NCBI RefSeq assembly: GCF_007747445.1
Contig: NZ_CP036425.1
Coordinates: forward strand, 1,720,175 to 1,784,174
Length of the DNA: 64,000 nucleotides
Origin: Poriferisphaera corsica
GTDB lineage: Bacteria; Planctomycetota; Phycisphaerae; Phycisphaerales; Phycisphaeraceae
Direction: 5' to 3'
The translations under genes were made by a program, and so were the position numbers. Shown here piece after piece: positions 54,426 through 63,043 of the stretch (within the stretch, counting starts at the first letter, position 1; each line of letters opens with the position of its first letter). A model generated the notes under the pieces. That model was not told the DNA's origin. It ran no database searches and saw nothing but the letters and a program-made list of their open reading frames with translations.

Positions 54426-57400
54426 TCACACATACCGTGGCACAAGACAAACCTCCAGCATCTCAACCTCACCTGTACGGTCAAATATAGCTCGGCTTGT
54501 TTTTTTATCTAACTTTAAACTCTCAATCGATTCAATCGCACCATCCTTACGATTCACCAGTACATGCGGTTCCCCAGTTGTCGATTGCTTATACAAAATC
54601 GGCACCTGACAGAACGTATACCCCAGCGAATACGGCGGCAACGTCATCCGTTTTTCCTCACCATTCACATCTAAATATGTGATACGTTGATCTGCCCCAA
54701 AATACTCTTGTTCACGCAGTAAATGCGGCCTAAATACCACACAGCCATCCTCAACAAACAAACCCAATTCCTTATATCGTGTCAGTATTTCTTCTTTAAC
54801 TTGACCTGTCATCCCCGGTTGTTGTGCGCCCCTTTCCCAAGGCGTATGCGAGTATGGGTCCGATGGAAATGCGCCATAGGATTCTGCCGTTTTATTAAAA
54901 CCAAGTCCTTCGCGTATGTCGTAGTACGCTTCGCGCAGAGCATCAACAATCTCACTATCCACATCCATCTCATATGCTTCCACATATACTTCCTGCACCG
55001 CGAGTAGCAGCTTACTAACCATGTGCCAATAAATACTCCCTAGTCCCTCATATGCATACATCGTTCCTGATCGTCCAGTGAAACTGTGATGATTGAATTC
55101 CGTTTCGAATTGTTTAATCGTCTGTTCGTAGCATGCGTCAACAAGCTCATCATATTCCGCCACCTCACGCAGCTTATCCATCGCCATTTTCAAGCTCGTT
55201 GTATCTCGTAATTCAGCGCTATACCGCAGGTTTCCTTCTTCATCTCGTGCCACCAATCCCGTATCCCCATCAGATAAGCATTGTTTTAGTAGTTCATTGT
55301 TTTCAATCACCGTTTTATCAAGTCGATTTCGAAGCAAATACCCCGCGATATCTCGGAAGGGATACAAGATGTAACTATGCTGATCGGATCTGTAAAGATC
55401 ACTTTGTCGTAAACGTTTCAATAAGCGAAGTGCATTCGGTGCGTCTAGATACCCTGAACTAAGCACCGCCACTTGGCCCTCTAACATTAAAGTTAGCTTC
55501 TCAATCTCAGCACTGTTTGCTTCAATTTTCACAACGTTATAACTATCGAATAGATAGTCAGATCGCATACTCGTTTCAAGTGTCTGATCTAAACATTCAA
55601 GTGTATTATCTAGTACCGATAGAATTTCTTTATTACTAATTTCTTCAAATCCCTCGGAATTTTCAGTGTAGGCAGATTTACGGTATGTCTCATACATTCG
55701 CCCTGCCCGAGACATATACTCCCAGCGCGCTGCTGGATCGTCAGCTCCCTTGCCGATTTCACAATGTGCTCGCAATGCGTCACCTATGCCACGCGCCCAC
55801 ACCACCACACTTGATGTGACATCGTAGCTCTCCCTTTCATCTCCTTCTAGCAACTGCTTTATAAACGCGCAGTACCTTCTCAAGTAACATAACGTTACTA
55901 TTGAAACCCCATACCCCGCTAACGCATTATTCGCATCATTCCATTCAGGCCGTTGCGTATTCATCCATATCCCTCCACCAGGAACCAAATTTGATACCTT
56001 TGCCAGCATCGCGATCAGCAACTTCTCCATCATCGTGACATGCACAACCTGATCTGTTTCATCCATAACCAAGCGAGCATCAGACCCCAAGGCTTCAACC
56101 TTTTTAGCAATCGAGTCATTAAGTTCACGATCAAAATCTATCGTAATACGAGGATTATCCGCTATTGCCTCAAAACCTCTCAATCGATATGGAACATTTG
56201 CAAATGAGAATAACCGTTCATTTAATAGCAGCCTCAACTCACCCGCATGGTACGACTCCGACAACTCCAGCAGCTTTAGCAGATATATAATTTGATGATC
56301 ACCCCAATACCCATAGTTCGCCCACGCCGTTCCCTCCTCCGGCACCTCCCAGTCAATCCCCTCTCTTGAAATACGATACGGATTATTTCCATCAGTTGTC
56401 GATGCATTTAAAAACTTCGCAACAATATGGGTGATAAATCCCGGGTAACTAACTGATAACGCTTCCCAATTCTGAAAGATATCTCGCCAATTTCCCTGAT
56501 AATCCAACACATCATTCTGTTCATCGTCTTTCAAATTTATTTCAAAGTGATTCCAAGGCCGTGATGGGTCACCATGCCTCCGCCCAAATGTGATCGGTAA
56601 ATATTCAAAAGTTAAACGAATCACATCTACATCACCCGATTCAAATGCCCGCCTTTTCAGTTCATGCAAATCAACCCTTGTCTCTGAATCAAGCAAGATC
56701 TTTGTGAACTTATGAGCCGCAGCCTTATTTCGCATCGATACAAAGCTCATCAAATCATGCTTAGGCGCATATCGCGTGTCGTCATACACCCCACCACGCA
56801 TATTATTGAACAGCACGTTCCCAACATGATGCGCACATGCCGCTTGGTCAGCCGTCCATTGCTGTGCATCAGTCCTCGCAAGGTTTCGACGCAATGCTTC
56901 TGTTGCATCATCACATGCCCGCCTGATAGCACGATCTAAATCTCCCTTGTTTTGTAGCATTACTTTTGTCGCTACCACATTATTCTGTGTTTGATGCGCA
57001 TCCATCACCATGTGCCATACCTGCTCACTTTCTGCTTCGATTTGTACCTCCGCTGCCGCAAAATACGAACTCCGCTCACCCCTTAATAGATGCTCTTCTT
57101 TGATCTCCTCTGCACCTTTCTCAAAAAACACCCTCATCTGTTTTTGTGATAACAAATACTTCGCATCCTTTAGCCCCCATTGCCAGAACGTATTCGCATG
57201 AAACGATTCAGCAGGTTCAGTTGTGTCAGAAATCTTCGACGTTAGCGCAACAACACACAAACTATCCGCATTAATCAGTTCAGTCTGGATATACGCGTTC
57301 ATCAAGCAACTTGTTGTTTGCAGCATCCCAAGCCCATCCATGCCCGCAGGCAACAAATTTGTCACCCCATCTAGTACATCGACCTTTACCCGCACCGCTG

Positions 57401-57890
57401 TCGTATTCTCAAGGTAACTCGTCCGTATCAATCCCAATTTTTCTGTTGCGCACCACTTGTAAGCAAAACGCAAACCCAACCTCTCATTGAACTCTTCAAA
57501 CACCACCACATTACCCAACACACTCTTATACAAATTTCGTTTCACATCCTCACTCGTAAAATCAAAGAACGGCCGCCAAACCTCACCACCCACACGCAGC
57601 ACCGTCATCGGGCCCGTACGATGCCCCGCTGCATGTAAGTTGTTATCCGTCTCATACGGAAATAAGCAATGTTCAGGTTTCGTCCGACCCGCCGTCAATG
57701 CACCGCTACTCGATACATACACCCAAAAATCACTCGCACTCACCACATTCATTAGGAACGGGTCCATCCGATCAAAATCTGCAATTCGGTACATCTCTTC
57801 CCCGTAGGCCGTCACAAACCCTTCGCCACCAATCAAATTCTCTGCTAGCTTCGTATCACGCATCACAACATTCCCTTCCTTATCAACCAT
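54426..57890 (-). CDS. Large glycosidase/phosphorylase-like protein
   Basis: Cytoplasmic-looking protein of 1154 residues without signal peptide. The N-terminal 250 residues look like a beta-sandwich typical of carbohydrate-active enzymes with (alpha/alpha)6 barrels (HAAGHRTGPMTVLRV, SYLENTTAVRVKVDVLDG). Later segments DYQGNWRDIFQNWEA, GYWGDHQIIYLLKLLE, MNTQRPEWNDANNALAGYG and YAYEGLGSIYWHMVSKL resemble the helical barrels of the GH94/GH15 group in style. I cannot name a family or the catalytic acids. It may be an uncharacterised glycoside phosphorylase. It diverges from the LacI gene, with a polysaccharide locus beyond, so it probably belongs to the same sugar pathway. Confidence 0.6.
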   Translation of the reverse strand: MVDKEGNVVMRDTKLAENLIGGEGFVTAYGEEMYRIADFDRMDPFLMNVVSASDFWVYVSSSGALTAGRTKPEHCLFPYETDNNLHAAGHRTGPMTVLRVGGEVWRPFFDFTSEDVKRNLYKSVLGNVVVFEEFNERLGLRFAYKWCATEKLGLIRTSYLENTTAVRVKVDVLDGVTNLLPAGMDGLGMLQTTSCLMNAYIQTELINADSLCVVALTSKISDTTEPAESFHANTFWQWGLKDAKYLLSQKQMRVFFEKGAEEIKEEHLLRGERSSYFAAAEVQIEAESEQVWHMVMDAHQTQNNVVATKVMLQNKGDLDRAIRRACDDATEALRRNLARTDAQQWTADQAACAHHVGNVLFNNMRGGVYDDTRYAPKHDLMSFVSMRNKAAAHKFTKILLDSETRVDLHELKRRAFESGDVDVIRLTFEYLPITFGRRHGDPSRPWNHFEINLKDDEQNDVLDYQGNWRDIFQNWEALSVSYPGFITHIVAKFLNASTTDGNNPYRISREGIDWEVPEEGTAWANYGYWGDHQIIYLLKLLELSESYHAGELRLLLNERLFSFANVPYRLRGFEAIADNPRITIDFDRELNDSIAKKVEALGSDARLVMDETDQVVHVTMMEKLLIAMLAKVSNLVPGGGIWMNTQRPEWNDANNALAGYGVSIVTLCYLRRYCAFIKQLLEGDERESYDVTSSVVVWARGIGDALRAHCEIGKGADDPAARWEYMSRAGRMYETYRKSAYTENSEGFEEISNKEILSVLDNTLECLDQTLETSMRSDYLFDSYNVVKIEANSAEIEKLTLMLEGQVAVLSSGYLDAPNALRLLKRLRQSDLYRSDQHSYILYPFRDIAGYLLRNRLDKTVIENNELLKQCLSDGDTGLVARDEEGNLRYSAELRDTTSLKMAMDKLREVAEYDELVDACYEQTIKQFETEFNHHSFTGRSGTMYAYEGLGSIYWHMVSKLLLAVQEVYVEAYEMDVDSEIVDALREAYYDIREGLGFNKTAESYGAFPSDPYSHTPWERGAQQPGMTGQVKEEILTRYKELGLFVEDGCVVFRPHLLREQEYFGADQRITYLDVNGEEKRMTLPPYSLGYTFCQVPILYKQSTTGEPHVLVNRKDGAIESIESLKLDKKTSRAIFDRTGEVEMLEVCLVPRYV

Positions 57891-58154
57891 AGTTTCTGTC
57901 CCTTCGCATTCTAATTAATAGTCAAAATACTAATCATGACAAAACAAGTAATTAGTTTTATCCGCCTTTACAACCATCATGCAGAAGTCGTTCTATCTGG
58001 CTTTCAAGTGTCCTACCTCAATATTTGAGCAACTAATTTTTAAGAAAAATGTGATTCAACTGCATAATTAACACAACTCGTATCGTTCAATATACTTTGC
58101 CACAAAACGAGTTATGCTCCGATGCACAGTTCACATTTCACACGTAAAAAAGTC
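57891..58154. promoter_or_regulatory. Divergent control region of the second sugar locus
   Basis: About 264 bases between the large glycosidase-like gene and the LacI promoter. A 7-bp inverted repeat AACTCGT (58075-58081) / ACGAGTT (58107-58113) could be a LacI-family half-site pair, though the spacing is long. Confidence 0.35.
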
Positions 58155-58182
58155 TTGACACTCAAGAACGCCCTTGTATGAT
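58155..58182 (+). promoter_or_regulatory. Near-consensus sigma-70 promoter of the LacI gene
   Basis: TTGACA (58155-58160, 6 of 6) and TATGAT (58177-58182, 5 of 6) with a 16-base spacer. Transcription should start near 58189. Confidence 0.75.
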
Positions 58183-58226
58183 ACATGGGTGAAACAGTTT
58201 CATCAACAGTTTTGAACGGGAAACGG

Positions 58227-59249
58227 ATGAGTACAGTCAGATCAATCGCTAAAAAAGCCGGTGTCTCAATCACCACTGTCTCGCGTGTGCTTAATAACCA
58301 CCCACGCGTCTCAAATGAAGTACGTGAACGCGTCCTCGCAGCCGCAAATGAATCCCGTTATGTCCCCTCCGTTGGCCGCAAATCCACCACCAATATCGCC
58401 TTTATGTATACCGGTGAACTGACACTCGGTTCGCCATTCGATGCCGCTCTTATGCGTGGTATGGCTCTCGGCATGGAGGAATACAGCTACGATCTCATGG
58501 TCCTTGATGCACGCCGCGCTCGATTGCCCAAAGAAACATTCTCGCAAATGTTTATGCGGAAAGGCATCAAAGGTGTCGTTCTTCGCACCACGCAAGACAC
58601 CCTCTCCATTGGCGATACCATCGCCAATGAAGGTTTTCCTTGCGTTATGGTCGGTGCCAGATCAGACAACCCAAACACCAGTTATATCTACAGCGACTCG
58701 CGTAGCTCATCTCTCGAAGCTATCGAATATCTCATCGGCCTCGGTCATCAACGCATCGCAATTTGTCTCAATGTCGTCGATGACTCCGATCACGTTGATC
58801 GTTACGAAGCCTACAAAACAGCTCTTGAAATCAACAACATTGATTTCGATCCCAAGCTCGTCCTTCGCGCACCGGCAAGGCGTGATGGCGGCGAGCAACT
58901 CATTAAACGCATCATGACCATGCCTCAACGTCCAACGGCTGTTTTCATAACCGATCCCATGACAACGATCGGGGCTCTCTCTCAAGCTCGCCGTATGAAC
59001 GTCGACATACCCAAAGATCTTTCTGTTGTCGGCTTCGACGATTCCGAATCACGCTATACAGTCTTTCCGGAAGTGACATCCGTTTGCCAGGATGCAATCA
59101 AAATCGGCCGTGACGCCTTTACCGTTCTTCACGACCGTATTGAATCATCAAATTCAGAGAAAACAATCAACGAATCTATTCATGCTGCACTGACCAGCTG
59201 GTTCGAAATTCACGAATCCACATGTGCAGTTACCGAGATGAACACTTAA
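58227..59249 (+). CDS. LacI-family transcriptional regulator
   Basis: Sugar-responsive repressor of 340 residues. Helix-turn-helix and hinge: TVRSIAKKAGVSITTVSRVLN, then VSNEVRERVLAAANESRYVPS. The sensor domain is of the periplasmic-binding-protein type (IAFMYTGELTLGSPFDAALMRGM..., GVVLRTTQD, VVGFDDSESR). The start at 58227 fits best: an in-frame ATG at 58185 lies within 4 bases upstream of the predicted transcription start at about 58189, and the DNA-binding domain begins properly here. It is followed by the PEP-CTERM, prepilin-like and hydrolase genes on the same strand and divergent from the large glycosidase-like gene. Confidence 0.9.
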   Translation: MSTVRSIAKKAGVSITTVSRVLNNHPRVSNEVRERVLAAANESRYVPSVGRKSTTNIAFMYTGELTLGSPFDAALMRGMALGMEEYSYDLMVLDARRARLPKETFSQMFMRKGIKGVVLRTTQDTLSIGDTIANEGFPCVMVGARSDNPNTSYIYSDSRSSSLEAIEYLIGLGHQRIAICLNVVDDSDHVDRYEAYKTALEINNIDFDPKLVLRAPARRDGGEQLIKRIMTMPQRPTAVFITDPMTTIGALSQARRMNVDIPKDLSVVGFDDSESRYTVFPEVTSVCQDAIKIGRDAFTVLHDRIESSNSEKTINESIHAALTSWFEIHESTCAVTEMNT

Positions 59250-59471
59250 AGCAGTATCTCTCGAATCATCAATATGACATTCGCTTGCCTCTTAACAAGG
59301 AGACTACTTATATATTGGTATTCGCGGCCTACCCATCATTTCAACCTACGCCGCAGTCAGTCAAAATGTCAATTGCAGCTATGTCGTTCCGCTGGCAATC
59401 ATTCACTTCAATATTTTTATCTATAGCATTTTCAACACAATATAAAAAACAGGACAAGGAGAGATTACACC

Positions 59472-60137
59472 ATGGCAATGACATCACACAAGATACGATC
59501 CGCAGGGACTCTATTAGGCATTATTGCATCATTCGGATTAATGACAGTGAATGCAAATGCAGCGAATTTGCTCACTAATTCCGGTTTTGAAGCGGATACA
59601 ATTCCAGACGGTGTCGATGATGTGGCCGGAGCATCAGGATGGGGTTCGTTTAACTTCACTTTTACTTCAAAAGCCTTATCGAATACAGACGAAAAATCGT
59701 TAAAGCTTTATGGCCCTTGGTTCGATGGTGGCGGTTCAGGCGTGACCCAAGGCGGCTTTGCAGCCTCGGAAGGTCAGCAATGGCACGCTAGCACAATGGC
59801 ACTCAATTCCAGTATCGATGCGTTGACAGAAAATAATTTTGCGTTGATCAAAATCGAATTCTTTGATGCCGCAAACAATGTTATTGCAGCTGTTGAAAGC
59901 GACAAAGTAGAGTCAACTTCGCCTCTGGATACATGGACAATGCTGACCGTTGATGCCCTTGCTCCAGTCGATACCGTTTCGGCTCAAATCGTCCTTGTAC
60001 ATGTGCAGTTAGATCCAGTTGCAGGTGGGGCAATCTTTTTCGATGATGCGGTCCTTGAACAGGTTGTACCAGAGCCTGCCTCAATTGCTCTACTCGGACT
60101 AGCCAGCCTCGTACTTCTACAACGAAAACAGCATTAG
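59472..60137 (+). CDS. PEP-CTERM sorting domain protein
   Basis: Exported protein of 221 residues. Signal peptide 1-31 (LLGIIASFGLMTVNANA). The mature part starts NLLTNSGFEADTIPDG, a phrase typical of carbohydrate-binding-like beta-sandwich modules, and continues with WGSFNFTFTSKALS and FFDDAVLEQ. The C terminus has VPEPAS, a hydrophobic stretch and a basic tail (LQRKQH). A strong AAGGAGAG precedes the ATG. Its place in the LacI-controlled locus suggests a surface glycan-binding role, which is inference. Confidence 0.85.
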   Translation: MAMTSHKIRSAGTLLGIIASFGLMTVNANAANLLTNSGFEADTIPDGVDDVAGASGWGSFNFTFTSKALSNTDEKSLKLYGPWFDGGGSGVTQGGFAASEGQQWHASTMALNSSIDALTENNFALIKIEFFDAANNVIAAVESDKVESTSPLDTWTMLTVDALAPVDTVSAQIVLVHVQLDPVAGGAIFFDDAVLEQVVPEPASIALLGLASLVLLQRKQH

Positions 60138-60264
60138 CAATCTATATAACGATATACACGAGTTTTACAACACTGTCTGTTCGCATAATCGTGTGCAGAC
60201 AGATTCTAACAAAGTTTATTCATATTTATCAAAAACAAAGTCCTCTCTTACAGTGAGACATATC

Positions 60265-61050
60265 ATGGCTAGATCTAAACACGCCTTTACACTAATTGAA
60301 CTGCTAGTTGTAATTTCCATCATAGCTCTCCTTATTGGCATCCTTCTTCCTGCGCTTGGAGCCGCAAGAAAAACAGCACTATCTATGCAGTGCCTCTCCA
60401 ATGAGCGTCAAATGGGCATCGGCTTCGCTGCCTTCTCGATGGCAAATGATGACTTCCTACCTTGGGGTTGGTATTGGATTGATAGTGATGGTTCAGATTG
60501 GACCATCGAAATCAGTGGTTACATAAATTCCAGTAATTCAACTTATGAGACCGGCGGTAAATCTAACCCCGTCTTCCAATGCCCAAGCGGCCTTGATATC
60601 GGCGACAAGCACTACACCGGCCACCCAATACTTCTACCTTCACTCGGCTGGGGCATACCAGATGATAAGGTTCGTTACGATTCGCAACGTCGTACCACAG
60701 AAATCATGATCATCGCCGATGGTACGCAAATACCAAACCCCGGCAGCATTTATGAGGACGGTAACGCGCGCGCTAATGCTTATAACGTCTTTAATGGGGA
60801 CAACCTCACTCTTTCCAATCGCGATAATTGGCTATACCGCTCATCCAAAACCGACAGTGATGACGTCGTAGACATGGGCCCAAACACCGACGACTACGGC
60901 TCCGAAGGCTATCTACGCTTCAGGCACGCTTCTGAAAAAGCATGCAACATGCTCTTCCTTGATGGCCACGCTTCAACTGTACAGGAAAACGATTTCGTAT
61001 TGAAAAATATACGTCTTGATTATTATCCAGAAATGAATGATGAATCGTAA
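60265..61050 (+). CDS. Prepilin-type N-terminal cleavage/methylation protein
   Basis: Pseudopilin-like protein of 261 residues. The N terminus ARSKHAFTLIELLVVISIIALL is the type III signal: prepilin peptidase would cut before Phe and methylate it, leaving Glu at +5. The body ends with RFRHASEKACNMLFLDGHAS, the H-X9-DG type C-terminal motif found in planctomycetal prepilin families expanded in sugar loci. GTGAG lies 7 bases before the ATG at 60265; an upstream GTG at 60193 would bury the signal. Its role in these loci is unknown, perhaps a surface pseudopilus fibre for substrate capture. Confidence 0.85.
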   Translation: MARSKHAFTLIELLVVISIIALLIGILLPALGAARKTALSMQCLSNERQMGIGFAAFSMANDDFLPWGWYWIDSDGSDWTIEISGYINSSNSTYETGGKSNPVFQCPSGLDIGDKHYTGHPILLPSLGWGIPDDKVRYDSQRRTTEIMIIADGTQIPNPGSIYEDGNARANAYNVFNGDNLTLSNRDNWLYRSSKTDSDDVVDMGPNTDDYGSEGYLRFRHASEKACNMLFLDGHASTVQENDFVLKNIRLDYYPEMNDES

Positions 61051-61106
61051 GTACATTACAACAAGTTTTATACCATTCGATTGATTACAACATAAGGCCT
61101 ACGTTC

Positions 61107-62906
61107 GTGATTACACATTCTATCAATTATCTTTGCGTGTTAGCCGTCGCAATATTCATAACCCCGTCGCTCATGGCCAAGCCCAGTGAAACGTTGATTC
61201 GCAAACAGAACGACTCGTGGGTTCTCATCCACAACAATCAGCCATACCGTATCAACGGGGCAGGCGGCTATCAATACCTCGATAAACTCAAACAGGCTGG
61301 TGGAAACTCTATCCGCACATGGGGCATAAGCGATAAAACCCAGGCTATCCTCGATGATGCGCTCGCTAATAATATCACTGTGACCCTTGGCCTATGGCTT
61401 GGTCATGAACGACATGGCTTCAATTACAGCGATCCAAGTCAAATCAAAAAACAACTGGATGAAGTACGACAAGCCGTCCAACAATTCAAAGACCATCCCG
61501 CTCTTCTCATGTGGGGTGTTGGCAATGAAATGGAAGGTGATGGTAGCAACCCTATTGTGTTCAAAGCCGTCAACGATGTTGCCAAGTTGGTCAAGCAGCT
61601 TGACCCCAATCATCCCACCATGACTGTTATTGCCGAGCTTGGGAGCGAAGCTTCCAAAGTAAAATCACTCAACAAGTTCTGCCCTGACATCGACATCATC
61701 GGCATCAACACCTACGGCGGTGTCTACAATGCACTCGATCGTTACAAGCAAGCCGGTGGCGCCCGTCCTGTCGTTGTCACCGAACACGGCCCGCTCGGCC
61801 ACTGGGAGTCACCCAAAACTAAATGGGGCGCTCCACTTGAACCTACAAGCACCGAAAAAACAAAGTTCTATCGTGAGGGTTACACAAACGCCGTCCTCAA
61901 TCACCCAGAGACTACTCTTGGCTCATATGCTTTTCTCTGGGGGCAAAAACAAGAAACAACTGCAACGTGGTATGGCATGTTCCTCCCCGATGGCACACGT
62001 CTTGCTGCCGTCGACACCATGACCAAACTTTGGACAGGCAAGCCTCCTACCAACGCTTGCCCCGAAATCATTGAACTCAAAATCACCAGCGACCATATCG
62101 TTGAGCCTAACGATTACATCTCTGCTGAACTCAATGCAATTGATCCAGATAACGACCCACTTGATATTCAGTGGATACTCAGAGCTGCCGACGGCAAAAC
62201 CGGCTGGGGTGGTGACGCTGAAGAACGCAACACCGCATTCAACGACGTCATTGAAACCTCAACTGATAAAAGTGTTCGCATCAAAATGCCTGAAAAACAA
62301 GGCCCATACCGCCTCTTCGCCTATGTCCGTGACAATAAAGGTAACGGTGCTGTTGGCAATATCCCGATCTTTGTCAGAGTCCAGCAAGCAATGAATGAGA
62401 CTCAGCCAGCACCCATTCCTTTCCGTATCTACACGGACACGCAACCCGACATGCCATACCAACCATCTGGCTATATGGGCAATCATTCACAAGTCCAAAT
62501 GAATGAAGCTTCAAACCAAAATCAAAATTCTGGCGCCACTTGCATTGAAATCAAATACAACGACCCAGGGCAATGGGCTGGTGTGGTATGGCAGCACCCG
62601 TACAACGACTGGGGAGACAAGCCCGGCGGCTATAGCCTGACCGGCGCTAAAAAACTGACATGGTATGCACGAGGTGCCAAAGGTGGTGAAAAAATCAAGT
62701 TCGGCTTCGGCCTCCTCGGTATGGATAAAACATATCATGACACCGCCTCTTTCGAATCAGAATACACACTCACGGATCAATGGATGCAATATTCAACCGA
62801 TCTCACAGGTAAAGACCTCTCGCGCATCAAGACCGGATTCTACTGGGTTCTTGCCGGGCAAGGCGCCCCAATAACCTTCTACCTGGATGATATTAAATAC
62901 GAGTAA
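61107..62906 (+). CDS. Clan GH-A glycoside hydrolase, secreted
   Basis: Exported hydrolase of 599 residues. The start is a GTG at 61107, which begins a clear signal peptide (LCVLAVAIFITPSLMA). A TIM barrel spans about 35-315; the acid/base Glu141 is in WGVGNEMEG and the nucleophile Glu226 in VVVTEHGP, arranged as in GH2/GH5-type clan A enzymes. A middle immunoglobulin-like domain (about 320-430: DPDNDPLDIQWILRA) and a C-terminal jelly-roll-like carbohydrate-binding region (about 440-599) follow. It probably cuts a beta-linked polysaccharide outside the cytoplasm. A close paralogue follows directly. Confidence 0.85.
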   Translation: MITHSINYLCVLAVAIFITPSLMAKPSETLIRKQNDSWVLIHNNQPYRINGAGGYQYLDKLKQAGGNSIRTWGISDKTQAILDDALANNITVTLGLWLGHERHGFNYSDPSQIKKQLDEVRQAVQQFKDHPALLMWGVGNEMEGDGSNPIVFKAVNDVAKLVKQLDPNHPTMTVIAELGSEASKVKSLNKFCPDIDIIGINTYGGVYNALDRYKQAGGARPVVVTEHGPLGHWESPKTKWGAPLEPTSTEKTKFYREGYTNAVLNHPETTLGSYAFLWGQKQETTATWYGMFLPDGTRLAAVDTMTKLWTGKPPTNACPEIIELKITSDHIVEPNDYISAELNAIDPDNDPLDIQWILRAADGKTGWGGDAEERNTAFNDVIETSTDKSVRIKMPEKQGPYRLFAYVRDNKGNGAVGNIPIFVRVQQAMNETQPAPIPFRIYTDTQPDMPYQPSGYMGNHSQVQMNEASNQNQNSGATCIEIKYNDPGQWAGVVWQHPYNDWGDKPGGYSLTGAKKLTWYARGAKGGEKIKFGFGLLGMDKTYHDTASFESEYTLTDQWMQYSTDLTGKDLSRIKTGFYWVLAGQGAPITFYLDDIKYE

Positions 62907-63043
62907 GGCGTCCCTCATCATAAATAATGGGTTACTTGGTATGATAAGACTTCACATCAAATCAATGATGAAAATAAAAACATAGTGCCATTATTGATAT
63001 AAAAACAAGGTGAAGTTTATATAACTATACTGGGATACTACGC

